From Mycobacterium sp. 852002-50816_SCH5313054-b (GTDB taxonomy: Bacteria > Actinomycetota > Actinomycetes > Mycobacteriales > Mycobacteriaceae), in assembly GCF_001667185.1 (NCBI RefSeq), contig NZ_LZIC01000056.1, positions 1 through 38,581 of the forward strand: a stretch of 38,581 nt of DNA. Direction: 5' to 3'. Of the stretch, positions 8,283 through 16,460 are shown one piece after another. Below the pieces are notes generated by a model. The model was not told the origin of the DNA, searched no databases, and was given only the letters and a program-made list of their open reading frames with translations. The position numbers were made by a program, and so were the translations under genes. Each line of letters starts with the position of its first letter. The stretch's first letter is position 1.

Positions 8283-9032
8283 ATGGGAGACACGGCCACG
8301 CTGGTGCTGCTGCGCCACGGCGAGAGCGACTGGAATGCCCTCAACCTGTTCACCGGCTGGGTGGACGTGGGGCTGACCGAGAAGGGCCGGACCGAGGCGG
8401 TGCGCAGCGGCGAGCTGATGACCGAACACGGCCTGCTGCCCGACGTGCTCTACACCTCGCTGCTGCGGCGGGCGATCACCACCGCGCACCTGGCGCTGGA
8501 CACCGCCGACCGGTTGTGGATCCCGGTGCGGCGCAGCTGGCGGCTCAACGAGCGCCACTACGGCGCCCTGCAGGGTCTCAACAAGGCCGAAACCAAGGAG
8601 CGTTACGGCGAGGACCAGTTCATGGCCTGGCGGCGCAGCTACGACACGCCGCCCCCGCCGATCGAGCGCGGCAGCGAATTCAGCCAGGACACCGATCCTC
8701 GCTACGCCAACATCGGCGGCGGCCCGCTGACGGAATGCCTGGCCGACGTGGTGGTGCGTTTCCTGCCGTATTTCACCGACGTGATCGTCCCGGACCTGCG
8801 GGCCGGCAAGACCGTGCTGATCGTCGCGCACGGCAACTCGCTGCGTGCCCTGGTCAAGCACCTGGACGGGATGTCCGACGACGAGGTCGTGGGGCTCAAC
8901 ATCCCGACCGGCGTCCCGCTGCGCTACGACCTGGATGCCGACCTGCGGCCGGTGCTGCCGGGCGGTACCTACCTCGACCCGGAGGCGGCCACGGCGGGCG
9001 CCGCGGCGGTTGCCAGCCAGGGAAGGGCGTGA
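8283..9032 (+). CDS. gpm1: 2,3-bisphosphoglycerate-dependent phosphoglycerate mutase
   Basis: Interconverts 3- and 2-phosphoglycerate in glycolysis and gluconeogenesis. The 249-residue protein has the RHGE motif with the phosphoacceptor H12, the catalytic E90 in WRLNERHYG, and the second histidine H183 in [10 protein letters not shown]. The full length of the dPGM family is present, with an Ala-rich C-terminal tail. The ATG at 8283 is chosen because it starts directly before the conserved [10 protein letters not shown]. In H37Rv a LysE-type exporter gene (Rv0488) lies between the YbjN gene and gpm1; it is absent here. Confidence 0.96.
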   Translation: MGDTATLVLLRHGESDWNALNLFTGWVDVGLTEKGRTEAVRSGELMTEHGLLPDVLYTSLLRRAITTAHLALDTADRLWIPVRRSWRLNERHYGALQGLNKAETKERYGEDQFMAWRRSYDTPPPPIERGSEFSQDTDPRYANIGGGPLTECLADVVVRFLPYFTDVIVPDLRAGKTVLIVAHGNSLRALVKHLDGMSDDEVVGLNIPTGVPLRYDLDADLRPVLPGGTYLDPEAATAGAAAVASQGRA

Positions 9033-9156
9033 GCTGGTTCGCAGGTCCGGGCGCGGGTTTAAAGGCCCCTTTGCCAAACATCGAGTTAACGGAAGCGGAA
9101 CACCTGTTGCGTAAGGTGTGACTTGTCCGATTTTGGCCTCGCTCCGCTAGGGCAGC

Positions 9157-9176
9157 GTTCACCAGATTTGTAGGAT
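9157..9176 (+). promoter_or_regulatory. senX3-regX3 promoter with possible RegX3 half-site
   Basis: TAGGAT (9171-9176) fits the -10 consensus and ends 7 nt before the GTG at 9184, suggesting a leaderless senX3 mRNA. GTTCACC at 9157-9163 resembles the TTCAC-type half-site bound by RegX3, which is known to autoregulate. I do not see a convincing second half-site at the correct spacing. Confidence 0.45.
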
Positions 9177-9183
9177 TTTGTAT

Positions 9184-10404
9184 GTGACTGTGTTCTCGGC
9201 GCTGTTGCTGGCCGGGGTCTTGGCAGTGCTGGCGCTGGCCGCGGGAGTTGCGGTCGGGGCCCGGCTGGCACCGCGGGCGGTCGAACGCCGCCAACAATCC
9301 TCGACCGAATGGACGGGGATCACCGTCGCGCAGATGCTGCAACGCATCGTCGCGCTGATGCCTTTGGGCGCCGCGGTGGTGGACTCCCACCGCGACGTCG
9401 TCTATCTCAACGAACGGGCCAAGGAATTGGGCCTGGTGCGCGATCGCCAGCTCGACAACCAGGCCTGGCAGGCCGCGCAGCAGGCGCTCACCGGCGTCGA
9501 CGTCGAGTTCGACCTGCGGCCGCCGAAGCGCGGACCCGGCCGGTCCGGGCTCTCCGTGCACGGTCAGGCGCGGCTGCTGAGCGAAGAGGACCGCCGGTTC
9601 GCGGTGGTCTTCGTCCACGACCAGTCCGACTACGCCCGCATGGAGGCGACCCGGCGCGATTTCGTGGCCAACGTCAGCCACGAGCTCAAGACCCCGGTGG
9701 GGGCCATGGCCCTGCTGGCCGAGGCGCTGCTGGCCTCGGCCGATGACTCCGAAACCGTCCGCCGCTTCGCCGAAAAGGTTCTCGTCGAAGCCAACCGGCT
9801 GGGGGACATGGTCGCCGAACTGATCGAGCTGTCGCGGCTGCAGGGCGCCGATCCGTTGCCCAACGTGACCGAGGTCGAGGTGGACACCGTGGTGTCCGAA
9901 GCGATTGCGCGCCACAAGGTGGCGGCCGACAACGCCGACATCGAGGTCCGCACCGACGCGCCCAGCGGCCTGCGGGTGCTGGGCGACGAAACGCTCCTGG
10001 TGACCGCGCTGGCCAACCTGGTGTCCAACGCGATCGCCTATTCGCCTCCGGGATCGCCGGTTTCGATCAGCCGCCGCCGCCGGGGCGACAACATCGAGAT
10101 CGCCGTGACCGACCGCGGCATCGGTATTCCCCTGGAGGACCAGGAGCGGGTCTTCGAGCGATTCTTCCGCGGGGACAAGGCGCGTTCGCGGGCCACCGGC
10201 GGCAGCGGGCTGGGCCTGGCCATCGTCAAACACGTTGCGGCCAACCACAACGGCAGCATCGGCGTGTGGAGCAAGCCGGGCACCGGGTCGACGTTCACCC
10301 TGTCGATTCCGGCCTACAAGGACAACGACGAGGAACCTGAGCAACCGCTGGGCCGTGAGGTGCGGCCCAACAGGTCACAACGAGAGGAAGAACTAAGTAG
10401 ATGA
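9184..10404 (+). CDS. senX3: Phosphate-responsive sensor histidine kinase SenX3
   Basis: Membrane histidine kinase that responds to phosphate limitation, under negative control by the Pst/PhoU system, and phosphorylates RegX3. The 406-residue protein has a short N-terminal membrane segment (about 3-27), a PAS-type domain (about 50-150), the HisKA box with H166 in NVSHELKTP, and a HATPase domain with the N box ([12 protein letters not shown]), DRGIGI and [15 protein letters not shown] 9184 is chosen because it gives the same N-terminus (MTVFSALLL) as H37Rv and follows a -10 box. The stop codon overlaps the regX3 ATG (ATGA), and no MIRU repeat separates the two genes. Confidence 0.97.
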   Translation: MTVFSALLLAGVLAVLALAAGVAVGARLAPRAVERRQQSSTEWTGITVAQMLQRIVALMPLGAAVVDSHRDVVYLNERAKELGLVRDRQLDNQAWQAAQQALTGVDVEFDLRPPKRGPGRSGLSVHGQARLLSEEDRRFAVVFVHDQSDYARMEATRRDFVANVSHELKTPVGAMALLAEALLASADDSETVRRFAEKVLVEANRLGDMVAELIELSRLQGADPLPNVTEVEVDTVVSEAIARHKVAADNADIEVRTDAPSGLRVLGDETLLVTALANLVSNAIAYSPPGSPVSISRRRRGDNIEIAVTDRGIGIPLEDQERVFERFFRGDKARSRATGGSGLGLAIVKHVAANHNGSIGVWSKPGTGSTFTLSIPAYKDNDEEPEQPLGREVRPNRSQREEELSR

Positions 10405-11084
10405 CCAGTGTGCTGATCGTGGAAGACGAGGAGTCGCTGGCCGATCCGCTGGCATTCCTGTTGCGCAAGGAGGGCTTTGAGGCCACGGTGATGACCGACG
10501 GCCCCGCGGCGCTTGCCGAGTTTGATCGCGCCGGCGCGGACATCGTGCTGCTCGATTTGATGCTGCCGGGCATGTCGGGCACCGACGTGTGCAAGCAGTT
10601 GCGCGCCCGCTCCAGCGTGCCGGTGATCATGGTCACCGCGCGCGACAGCGAGATCGACAAGGTGGTCGGCCTCGAGCTGGGCGCGGATGACTACGTCACG
10701 AAGCCTTACTCGGCGCGCGAGCTGATCGCCCGCATCCGCGCGGTGCTGCGCCGGGGCGGCGACGACGACTCCGAGATCAGCGACGGCGTGCTGGAATCCG
10801 GGCCGGTCCGGATGGACGTCGAGCGCCACGTCGTGTCGGTCAACGGCGACACGATCACGTTGCCGCTGAAGGAATTCGACCTGCTCGAGTACCTGATGCG
10901 CAACAGTGGGCGGGTGCTGACCCGCGGGCAGCTGATCGACCGGGTCTGGGGTGCCGACTACGTCGGGGACACCAAGACGCTCGACGTTCACGTCAAGCGG
11001 CTGCGGTCCAAGATCGAGGCGGACCCGGCCAACCCGGTGCACCTGGTGACGGTGCGGGGACTGGGCTACAAGCTCGAGGGTTAA
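10401..11084 (+). CDS. regX3: Response regulator RegX3 (OmpR/PhoB family)
   Basis: A 227-residue response regulator. The receiver domain (1-120) has the acidic pocket E8, D9, E10, the phosphoacceptor D52 in LLDLMLPG, and the conserved Lys in YVTKPYS. The winged-helix DNA-binding domain (about 130-226) shows [13 protein letters not shown] and [14 protein letters not shown]. RegX3 activates phosphate-starvation genes and, in mycobacteria, links phosphate to envelope and type VII secretion functions. Its ATG overlaps the senX3 stop, so the pair is translationally coupled. The 3' end overlaps the convergent Nudix gene by 4 bp. Confidence 0.98.
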   Translation: MTSVLIVEDEESLADPLAFLLRKEGFEATVMTDGPAALAEFDRAGADIVLLDLMLPGMSGTDVCKQLRARSSVPVIMVTARDSEIDKVVGLELGADDYVTKPYSARELIARIRAVLRRGGDDDSEISDGVLESGPVRMDVERHVVSVNGDTITLPLKEFDLLEYLMRNSGRVLTRGQLIDRVWGADYVGDTKTLDVHVKRLRSKIEADPANPVHLVTVRGLGYKLEG

Positions 11085-11554
11085 GAGTCCGTATCGAAGA
11101 CGGTCCGGGCATCGTCGCCGGCGCTCAACGCGATACGCCGACGCATGTCCGCCGTCATCGGCGGAAGCCGGTCGAGGTCGAACCAGGCCGCTTCGGTGCA
11201 CTCGTCGTCGGCCGCAAAGGGCTCGCCCGACAGCCACCGCATCCGGAACACGTGATCCAGATACTGGGCCTGGTCGCCGTTGGCGTGTACGGCCGGCCGG
11301 GTCACGTGCACCCACGCCAGGCGAGTGGCCCGCGCGCTGACTCCGGTTTCTTCGCTTACTTCGCGCGCCGCGCAATCTGCGGGATTCTCCCCGGGCTCGA
11401 CGATCCCCGTCACCGCCGTCCAGGCGCCGTTGTCCGCGCGCTTGACCAGCAATACTTCTCGGTCGCGGATCGTGACCGCCGTGACGCCGGGCAGCCATAA
11501 CGGCGCCGTGCCCACGGCGCGACGCAGCTCAACGATGAAGTCGGGGATCGGCAC
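11081..11554 (-). CDS. Nudix hydrolase
   Basis: A 157-residue single-domain Nudix protein. The Nudix box GX5EX7REUXEEXGU is complete in the stretch beginning GIVEPGE and ending AAREVSEETGV, with the metal-binding REXSEE core. Nudix enzymes hydrolyse nucleoside diphosphates linked to another moiety; the closing region (EAAWFDLDRLPPM) is typical of ADP-ribose or NADH pyrophosphatase-like members, but the substrate is unknown. GTG 11554 is preferred; CACACT, an nAnnnT-type -10, ends 6 nt upstream and overlaps one half-site of the repeat at 11558-11656. I do not recall this gene at this position in H37Rv, where regX3 abuts the GMC gene. Confidence 0.9.
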   Translation of the reverse strand: MPIPDFIVELRRAVGTAPLWLPGVTAVTIRDREVLLVKRADNGAWTAVTGIVEPGENPADCAAREVSEETGVSARATRLAWVHVTRPAVHANGDQAQYLDHVFRMRWLSGEPFAADDECTEAAWFDLDRLPPMTADMRRRIALSAGDDARTVFDTDS

Positions 11555-11557
11555 GCA

Positions 11558-11656
11558 TCGAGTGTGCGTTGCCGGCGTTGAGTGTGCATCGAGGCCCATC
11601 CCCACCGGCGTGTCGCCACCCAGGATTCACGCTCGACGCCCGGGATACACACTCAA
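11558..11656. repeat. Symmetric inverted-repeat element with four 9-bp half-sites
   Basis: Two direct half-sites, TCGAGTGTG (11558-11566) and TTGAGTGTG (11579-11587), are 21 bp apart. Two inverted ones, CACGCTCGA (11627-11635) and CACACTCAA (11648-11656), are also 21 bp apart. All four are centred on position 11607. Aligning the arms (11558-11594 against the complement of 11620-11656) shows most positions identical beyond the half-sites. It lies between the end of the GMC oxidoreductase gene and the Nudix start. It could be an operator array, a structured RNA or a dispersed mycobacterial intergenic repeat. Confidence 0.6.
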
Positions 11657-13512
11657 CTCGCGCGGGCGCCGACGATCTCGTCGGCCACGCCCAGCGCCAT
11701 CGCCATGATCGACAGCTGCGGGTTCACCTCCGGGCAGCTGGGCAGGATCGACGCGTCGGCGACCCACACGCCGTCGGCGCCGCGCAGCCGCCCGGTTTCG
11801 TCGACGGGGCAAAGCTGCTCGTCGGCGCCCGCGGCCGCGGTGCCCGAGGGATGGAAGGCGGCCAGGTGCAGGCTCCTCGCGTCGCTTCGGCTCAGCGCAT
11901 CCCGCAGCGCGGGCAGCGACGTCACCGTCATCGCGTCGGGTAAACCGGTGAGCACCTCGACGGCGCCCGCGGCGAACAGCAGCCGGCCCATGGCCTCGAG
12001 CGCAACCCGCAGCTTGGCGACGTCGGCTCGCGCGATGTTGTACCGCACCAGCGTCTCGCCGCGGACCGAGGACACCGAGCCGACGCCGCGGTCGGCCACC
12101 ATGGCGCCGAACGTCGCGACCCGGTGCGCGCCGTCGAGCCAGCCGAGCAGCTCGGCGCCGTAGCCGGGAAAGACCATCGACCCCATCCCCGGCGGCGTGG
12201 AGGTCGCTTCGATCAGCACGCCGTCGGACTCGTGGAACTCGTGCACGGCTGCGCTTTGCAGCACGCCGTGCCAGGCGACCACATCCTCGTCGAACCGACC
12301 GGCGAGCATCGTCGCCGGGTGCAGCGCGAGGTTTCGGCCGAGGCGCGGGTGCGCGCCAAAGCCGCTGCGCCGCAACAGGCCCGGCGTCTCGGTCGCGCCG
12401 GCCGCGACGATGACCGTGTCCGCAACGACGTCGAGCGCGGTGCCGTCGGGCCGGCGGGCGCGCACCCCGCGAGCGCGCCCTTGCCGGTGCAGCACCCGCT
12501 CGACGCGGGCCTCTGAGATGATCCGCGCCCCCGCCGCGCACGCCTGCGGCAACGCGTTGAGGTGCACGCCGAACTTGGCGTTGCGCGGGCAGCCGATTGC
12601 GCACTGGCAGCAACCCTCGCAGCCCGGTGCGTTGCGCGGGATGGGCGCCGCCCGCCAGCCCAGCGTCGCGGCGGCATCCAGCAGCAGCCGCCCGTTGCGC
12701 CCCATGATCTCCAGCGGGACCGGCGCCACCCGCAGGGTGCGTTCGACGTCGTCGAGGCGCTCGCCCAGCCGGTCCGGATCGGCCAGGGCAAGGCCGAAAT
12801 CGTCACGCCAGCGCCGCATCACGGCAGGCGGCGGCCGGTAGCAGGTGCCGGAGTTCACCACGGTGGTGCCTCCGACCGCCCGACCGATGGGCAGCACCAC
12901 AGCCGGGCGCCCCAGCGCAACGGTGGCCCCCGCGCCGCGGTACAGCCCGGCGTAGCGATCGATGGGGTGGGTGCTGCGGAATTCCCCGACCGTCCAGCGC
13001 CGGCCCTCCTCGATCACGACGGTGTCCAGGCCGGCCCGCGCCAGCGTGCGGGCCACCATCGCCCCGCCGGCGCCGGACCCCACGACGACCGCGTCGGCGG
13101 TGACGACCGATCCGCTCTCGGCCGAGGGCGTGATGGTCAGGGGCGCATCCGGGCGCGCCGTGTCGTGTTCCTGGGCACGCGAAAGTAGTTCCGGGGCATA
13201 GGTTTCGGCGCCGTTGGCCAGCAACACAATCGCCTTCAAGGCTTCGACGGCGGCGCCGGCGTCGGGGCCGAGCGCGGCGACCCGCCGCAGCACCCGCTCC
13301 CGCTCGCCGGGGTCGAGCCGCGGCAGCGAGCGGCCGGTGGTGAGGTAGCTCGCCGCGGCCAGCGAGAGCAACCCGGCCCGCATCGCCACGCGTGTGGTCG
13401 GGGGCAGCCGCTTCAGGTAGCGGTCGACGCGGGCGGCGAGCTGGGCCGGCGCCGGGCCGCCGCACTCCTCGGGCAGCAGCGCGGCGCCGAACGACGCGGC
13501 GAGACGGCTCAT
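11653..13512 (-). CDS. GMC-family FAD oxidoreductase, Rv0492c homologue
   Basis: A 619-residue FAD-dependent alcohol oxidoreductase. An N-terminal region of about 135 residues (a helical segment of the type also found in long-chain alcohol oxidases) precedes the FAD-binding GSGAGG (145-150). A cysteine cluster with C297, C300, C301, C303 and C307 (PGCEGCCQCAIGCP) is typical of the cholesterol oxidase/long-chain alcohol oxidase branch. The C-terminal catalytic region has HPSGT and the Asn in PEVNPQLSIMAMA. The substrate is unknown, possibly a lipid alcohol or sterol. The ATG overlaps the stop of the upstream gene by ATGA. The reading frame extends upstream without a stop, but that would bury the whole neighbouring gene. 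Confidence 0.93.
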   Translation of the reverse strand: MSRLAASFGAALLPEECGGPAPAQLAARVDRYLKRLPPTTRVAMRAGLLSLAAASYLTTGRSLPRLDPGERERVLRRVAALGPDAGAAVEALKAIVLLANGAETYAPELLSRAQEHDTARPDAPLTITPSAESGSVVTADAVVVGSGAGGAMVARTLARAGLDTVVIEEGRRWTVGEFRSTHPIDRYAGLYRGAGATVALGRPAVVLPIGRAVGGTTVVNSGTCYRPPPAVMRRWRDDFGLALADPDRLGERLDDVERTLRVAPVPLEIMGRNGRLLLDAAATLGWRAAPIPRNAPGCEGCCQCAIGCPRNAKFGVHLNALPQACAAGARIISEARVERVLHRQGRARGVRARRPDGTALDVVADTVIVAAGATETPGLLRRSGFGAHPRLGRNLALHPATMLAGRFDEDVVAWHGVLQSAAVHEFHESDGVLIEATSTPPGMGSMVFPGYGAELLGWLDGAHRVATFGAMVADRGVGSVSSVRGETLVRYNIARADVAKLRVALEAMGRLLFAAGAVEVLTGLPDAMTVTSLPALRDALSRSDARSLHLAAFHPSGTAAAGADEQLCPVDETGRLRGADGVWVADASILPSCPEVNPQLSIMAMALGVADEIVGARAS

Positions 13513-13838
13513 CCGCGGCGTCCGAGCCTGCGTCCCAGTTTGATGAAGAACGGATAGGTCGCGAAGATGGCGCCCGCCGCGGCGTGCAGCCGCGGGCCCG
13601 CCTTCGCGGTGTTGACGCCGAAAACCCCGCTGTTCCACATGAAGTCGCGTCCGTTGGCGGCGCGGAAGGGCCGCCACAGCACGCCGAGGCCGGGCACGTT
13701 GTTGTAGAGCCCGAACGAACCGCCGAAAAAGACGCCGAGCGTGGCGGCCTCGGCGAGGTCCCGCTGGTCCGGGGGCAGCCGGCGCTCGATCAGCACTCCG
13801 GCGGCGAACAGCAGCGGCGGGTCGAGGACAAAGCTCAC
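13509..13838 (-). CDS. Small conserved protein, Rv0492A homologue
   Basis: A 109-residue protein between and overlapping two co-directional genes: its GTG overlaps the upstream stop (GTGA) and its stop overlaps the GMC ATG (ATGA). The first 20 residues ([19 protein letters not shown]) are hydrophobic, and a basic tail ends in LGRRLGRRG. Tight coupling suggests a partner or accessory subunit of the GMC oxidoreductase, comparable to the small subunits found beside some GMC dehydrogenases. This is inference; no catalytic motif is seen. Confidence 0.8.
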   Translation of the reverse strand: MSFVLDPPLLFAAGVLIERRLPPDQRDLAEAATLGVFFGGSFGLYNNVPGLGVLWRPFRAANGRDFMWNSGVFGVNTAKAGPRLHAAAGAIFATYPFFIKLGRRLGRRG

Positions 13839-14791
13839 GACGGGATCCTTTCGTTGATGTCGGGTGCGTCGGCACCGCGCAGACCGACCTCGGCGTGCCC
13901 GGTTCCCGGGACCGACCAGTGCCGGTCGTCGATGTCGATGTGGACGTCGGCCTGTTCGGTGTTGGTGCACACCGCGCGGCCGCCGTCGGGGTCGGTGTAG
14001 CCGAGGCTCACGCACCGCTCCGGTGGCTGGTCGACGCGGATGAGCACCCGGCGACCGCCGATGCCGCCCTCCAGCTGCCAGTGCCGCAGACCCAGTGTCG
14101 TTTTCATTCGCAGCGACGGCAAAGGGCTTGCGGGCCAATCTTTTCCATCGATGCGGAACCGCACGAACGCCATCGGCGCCAGCCGGCGCAGGCCCGGCTT
14201 ATTGGAGACCGCCGCAACGACTTCCACGACGTCGCCGTCGCCGAGGTCGGCGTGGACCCATGCCCAGCGCTTGGCGTTGCCGTGCCCGTAGATGTGAGCG
14301 ACCCCGCCGCGCCAGCCGTCGATGCGGACCGCCGCATCGGCGACGGTCAGTGTGCCGGCGAAATCGGCGGTGGGCGCGAGGACCACCTGGGCTCCCGGCA
14401 GCAGCTCGCGTTCCCACGCCGCCCGGGGGAACGTCCACAGCGGCGTGCCGGCGTCCTTCCACGACAGGTCCCACGCCAACGATCCGGCGCGCCCGGCCAG
14501 CTGTTCCGGCGCCGCCCGCACCCCCGCCGCGTCGAACCAGGCGGTTCCCGACGCCGGCCCGGTGGGCTCCGGCCCGAACCGCTCGGTGCGTGGCGGCCCG
14601 TCGGGTGCGAACCACGTCGCCCAGCCGTGCGCGTAGGGGGCATCGGCCGCGTGCTCCGGGGCCACGGTCTCGCAGTGGATCCACAGCCCGGCGCGGGTCA
14701 GCGGATCCGACAGGGTGGCGTACCAGACCTCCAGGCGGCCGGCCTTGCCGTGCCAGCGCGGGGCGGAGGCCGATCGCAGCTCGTCGTCCAT
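13835..14791 (-). CDS. Conserved hypothetical protein, Rv0493c homologue
   Basis: A 318-residue soluble protein of unknown function. The N-terminal half is rich in Trp and Gly beta-type segments ([28 protein letters not shown]). A conserved block follows around [24 protein letters not shown], resembling the hydroxyneurosporene synthase/AttH-like lipocalin-type fold, a weak assignment. ATG 14791 is chosen because GGAGG (14802-14798) is correctly spaced for it; the nearby GTG at 14797 overlaps that ribosome site. It leads a three-gene overlapping unit ending in the GMC oxidoreductase and is divergent from the FadR-type regulator, which may control it. Confidence 0.85.
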   Translation of the reverse strand: MDDELRSASAPRWHGKAGRLEVWYATLSDPLTRAGLWIHCETVAPEHAADAPYAHGWATWFAPDGPPRTERFGPEPTGPASGTAWFDAAGVRAAPEQLAGRAGSLAWDLSWKDAGTPLWTFPRAAWERELLPGAQVVLAPTADFAGTLTVADAAVRIDGWRGGVAHIYGHGNAKRWAWVHADLGDGDVVEVVAAVSNKPGLRRLAPMAFVRFRIDGKDWPASPLPSLRMKTTLGLRHWQLEGGIGGRRVLIRVDQPPERCVSLGYTDPDGGRAVCTNTEQADVHIDIDDRHWSVPGTGHAEVGLRGADAPDINERIPS

Positions 14792-14849
14792 GCTCACCTC
14801 CGGTTGGGGCGCGGCCGCGTCATTGCCGTCGCGGGCCCGATCGGTCCAC

Positions 14850-14867
14850 TATATTGGTTGAGCCAAT
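14850..14867 (+). promoter_or_regulatory. Promoter and palindromic operator of the FadR-type regulator gene
   Basis: TATATT (14850-14855) is the best -10 match in the window, predicting a start near 14862 and a leader of about 4 nt. A perfect inverted repeat, ATTGG-TTGAG-CCAAT (14853-14867), covers the -10 box, the transcription start and the first bases of the ATG. This placement is typical of negative autoregulation by a dimeric GntR-family protein. Confidence 0.6.
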
Positions 14868-15588
14868 GAACCAGTCAAGTGCGCTGCAGCCGCCGGACCG
14901 CCAGCGGGTCGACGAACAGATCGCCGCGTCGATCGCCGACGCGATCCTCGACGGCGCCTTTGCGCCCGGGTCGACCCTGCCGCCCGAGCGGGAGCTGGCC
15001 GAGCATCTCGGTGTCAACCGGACGTCGCTGCGCCAGGGGCTGGCCCGCCTGCAGCAGATGGGCCTGATCGAGGCCCGGCATGGCAGCGGCAACGTGGTCC
15101 GCGACCCCGAGGCGCTCACGCACCCCGCCGTCGTCGAGGCGCTGGTTCGCAAACTCGGCCCCGATTTTTTGGCCGAGCTGCTGGAGATCCGGGCGGCGCT
15201 GGGCCCGTTGATCGGCCGGCTGGCGGCCCTGCGCAGCACGCCGGAGGACGCCGAGTCGTTGCGTGCGGCGCTGGCGGCGGTGCGCGGGGCCGACGGCTCG
15301 GCGGCGCGCCAGGCCACCGACCTCGCCTACTTCCGGGTGCTCATCCACAGCACCCGCAACCGCGCGCTGGGGTTGCTGTATCGCTGGGTCGAGCACGCGT
15401 TCGGCGGGCGGGAGCACGAACTCACCGGGGCCTATGACGACGCGGCGCCGGTGGTGGCCGACCTGCAAGCCATCACCGACGCCGTGCTGGCGCGCGATGC
15501 GGAGGCGGCCGCCACCGCGGTCGAGGGCTACCTCAACGCCAGCGCGCTGCGAATGGTGTTGTCCTACAAGAAAACCCAAGCCGGCTGA
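14866..15588 (+). CDS. FadR-subfamily GntR transcriptional regulator, Rv0494 homologue
   Basis: A 240-residue regulator. The N-terminal winged helix-turn-helix (about 10-75) contains the GntR signature [29 protein letters not shown]. The C-terminal all-helical FCD/VanR-like ligand domain (about 90-230) has conserved Asp and His residues ([13 protein letters not shown]) that often bind metal. Rv0494 has been described as a lipid-responsive, starvation-linked regulator in M. tuberculosis. The palindrome over its own start codon suggests autoregulation, and the 74-bp divergent gap could also control the minus-strand unit ending in the GMC oxidoreductase. Confidence 0.94.
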   Translation: MNQSSALQPPDRQRVDEQIAASIADAILDGAFAPGSTLPPERELAEHLGVNRTSLRQGLARLQQMGLIEARHGSGNVVRDPEALTHPAVVEALVRKLGPDFLAELLEIRAALGPLIGRLAALRSTPEDAESLRAALAAVRGADGSAARQATDLAYFRVLIHSTRNRALGLLYRWVEHAFGGREHELTGAYDDAAPVVADLQAITDAVLARDAEAAATAVEGYLNASALRMVLSYKKTQAG

Positions 15589-15602
15589 GCGGGCGGGTCG
15601 CG

Positions 15603-16388
15603 CTACTCGGCAACCCGGGTGGCCGGGTGCACGGCGACGAGCCCTAACTTGCTGCGCCGCTTGCACATTGCCGCCAGCTCCGCGTAGGCCTTCGCGCCGA
15701 GCAACTCGGTCAGCTCGTCGGCCATGCTCTCCCAGACCTGCGTGGCGCCGACGTGCGCGGCCGGGTCGCCGGTGCAATACCAGTGCAGGTCCGCACCGCC
15801 GGAACCCCAGCCGCGGCGATCGAATTCGGTGACCCAGGTCTTGAGTATTTCGGTGCCATCGGGCCGGGTCACCCACTCCTGACTGCGCCGGATCGGCAGC
15901 TGCCAGCACACGTCGGGTTTCATGGTCAGCGGCGGTACGCCCAGCTTGAGGGCCTTGGTGTGCAACGCGCATCCCGCGCCACCGGCAAAGCCGGGCCGGT
16001 TGAGGAAGATGCAGGCATCCTTGTACTTGCGCGTGCGGTGTTGCGGTTGGCCGTCATGCTCGTCGAGCTCCAGGTAACCCTTGCGGCCCAAGCCTTTTTC
16101 CCGGAACTGCCAATCCTCGTCGGTCAACTGCTTGACCGCGTCGTCCAGCCGGGCGCGGTCGTCGTCGTCGGACAGAAAAGCGCCGTGCGAGCAACACCCG
16201 TCGTCCGGGCGGCCCTCGACCGTGCCGCGGCAGGCGGGAGTGCCGAAGACGCAGGTCCAGCGCGAGAGCAGCCAGGTGAGGTCGGCCGCGATCAGGTGCT
16301 CGGGGTTGTCCGGGTCGTAGAACTCCACCCACTCGCGGGCGAAGTCCAACTCGACCTCTTGACCCGGTTCCGGGTGTGAATCCGCCAC
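15603..16388 (-). CDS. Cysteine-rich conserved actinobacterial protein, Rv0495c homologue
   Basis: A 261-residue soluble protein with several conserved cysteines: [35 protein letters not shown] and PDVCWQLP. The pattern suggests metal or iron-sulfur binding of the kind proposed for YkgJ/DUF3109-like proteins, but the cofactor is not known. The GTG at 16388 lies 7 nt after the TAACGT -10 box, so the mRNA is probably leaderless; there is no ribosome site. It is convergent with the FadR-type gene (14-nt gap) and divergent from ppx (72 nt). Confidence 0.9.
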   Translation of the reverse strand: MADSHPEPGQEVELDFAREWVEFYDPDNPEHLIAADLTWLLSRWTCVFGTPACRGTVEGRPDDGCCSHGAFLSDDDDRARLDDAVKQLTDEDWQFREKGLGRKGYLELDEHDGQPQHRTRKYKDACIFLNRPGFAGGAGCALHTKALKLGVPPLTMKPDVCWQLPIRRSQEWVTRPDGTEILKTWVTEFDRRGWGSGGADLHWYCTGDPAAHVGATQVWESMADELTELLGAKAYAELAAMCKRRSKLGLVAVHPATRVAE

Positions 16389-16395
16389 GTCGCCA

Positions 16396-16401
16396 ACGTT
16401 A
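16396..16401 (-). promoter_or_regulatory. Putative -10 box of the cysteine-rich protein gene
   Basis: TAACGT on the minus strand ends 7 nt before the GTG at 16388, giving a predicted leaderless transcript. A second -10 box facing ppx lies about 50 bp away. Confidence 0.5.
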
Positions 16402-16448
16402 GACCACGATTTCGCTTGCCTGGCACTTTGACGCGGACCGACTGCCGC

Positions 16449-16454
16449 TAGGTT
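16449..16454 (+). promoter_or_regulatory. Putative -10 box of ppx
   Basis: TAGGTT ends exactly 6 nt before the GTG at 16461, placing +1 on the start codon. No Shine-Dalgarno is present. Confidence 0.55.
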
Positions 16455-16460
16455 GTTGCT

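Noticed and set aside
9060..9075. AAAGGCCCCTTT palindrome after gpm1 as a terminator
   Set aside because: The loop would be only 2 nt and no U-tract follows; a functional intrinsic terminator is unlikely.
13513..13875. Upstream extension of the GMC oxidoreductase by 121 residues
   Set aside because: It would overlap the whole 109-residue neighbour, whose ATGA coupling to ATG 13512 gives a better start, and the extension has no family similarity.
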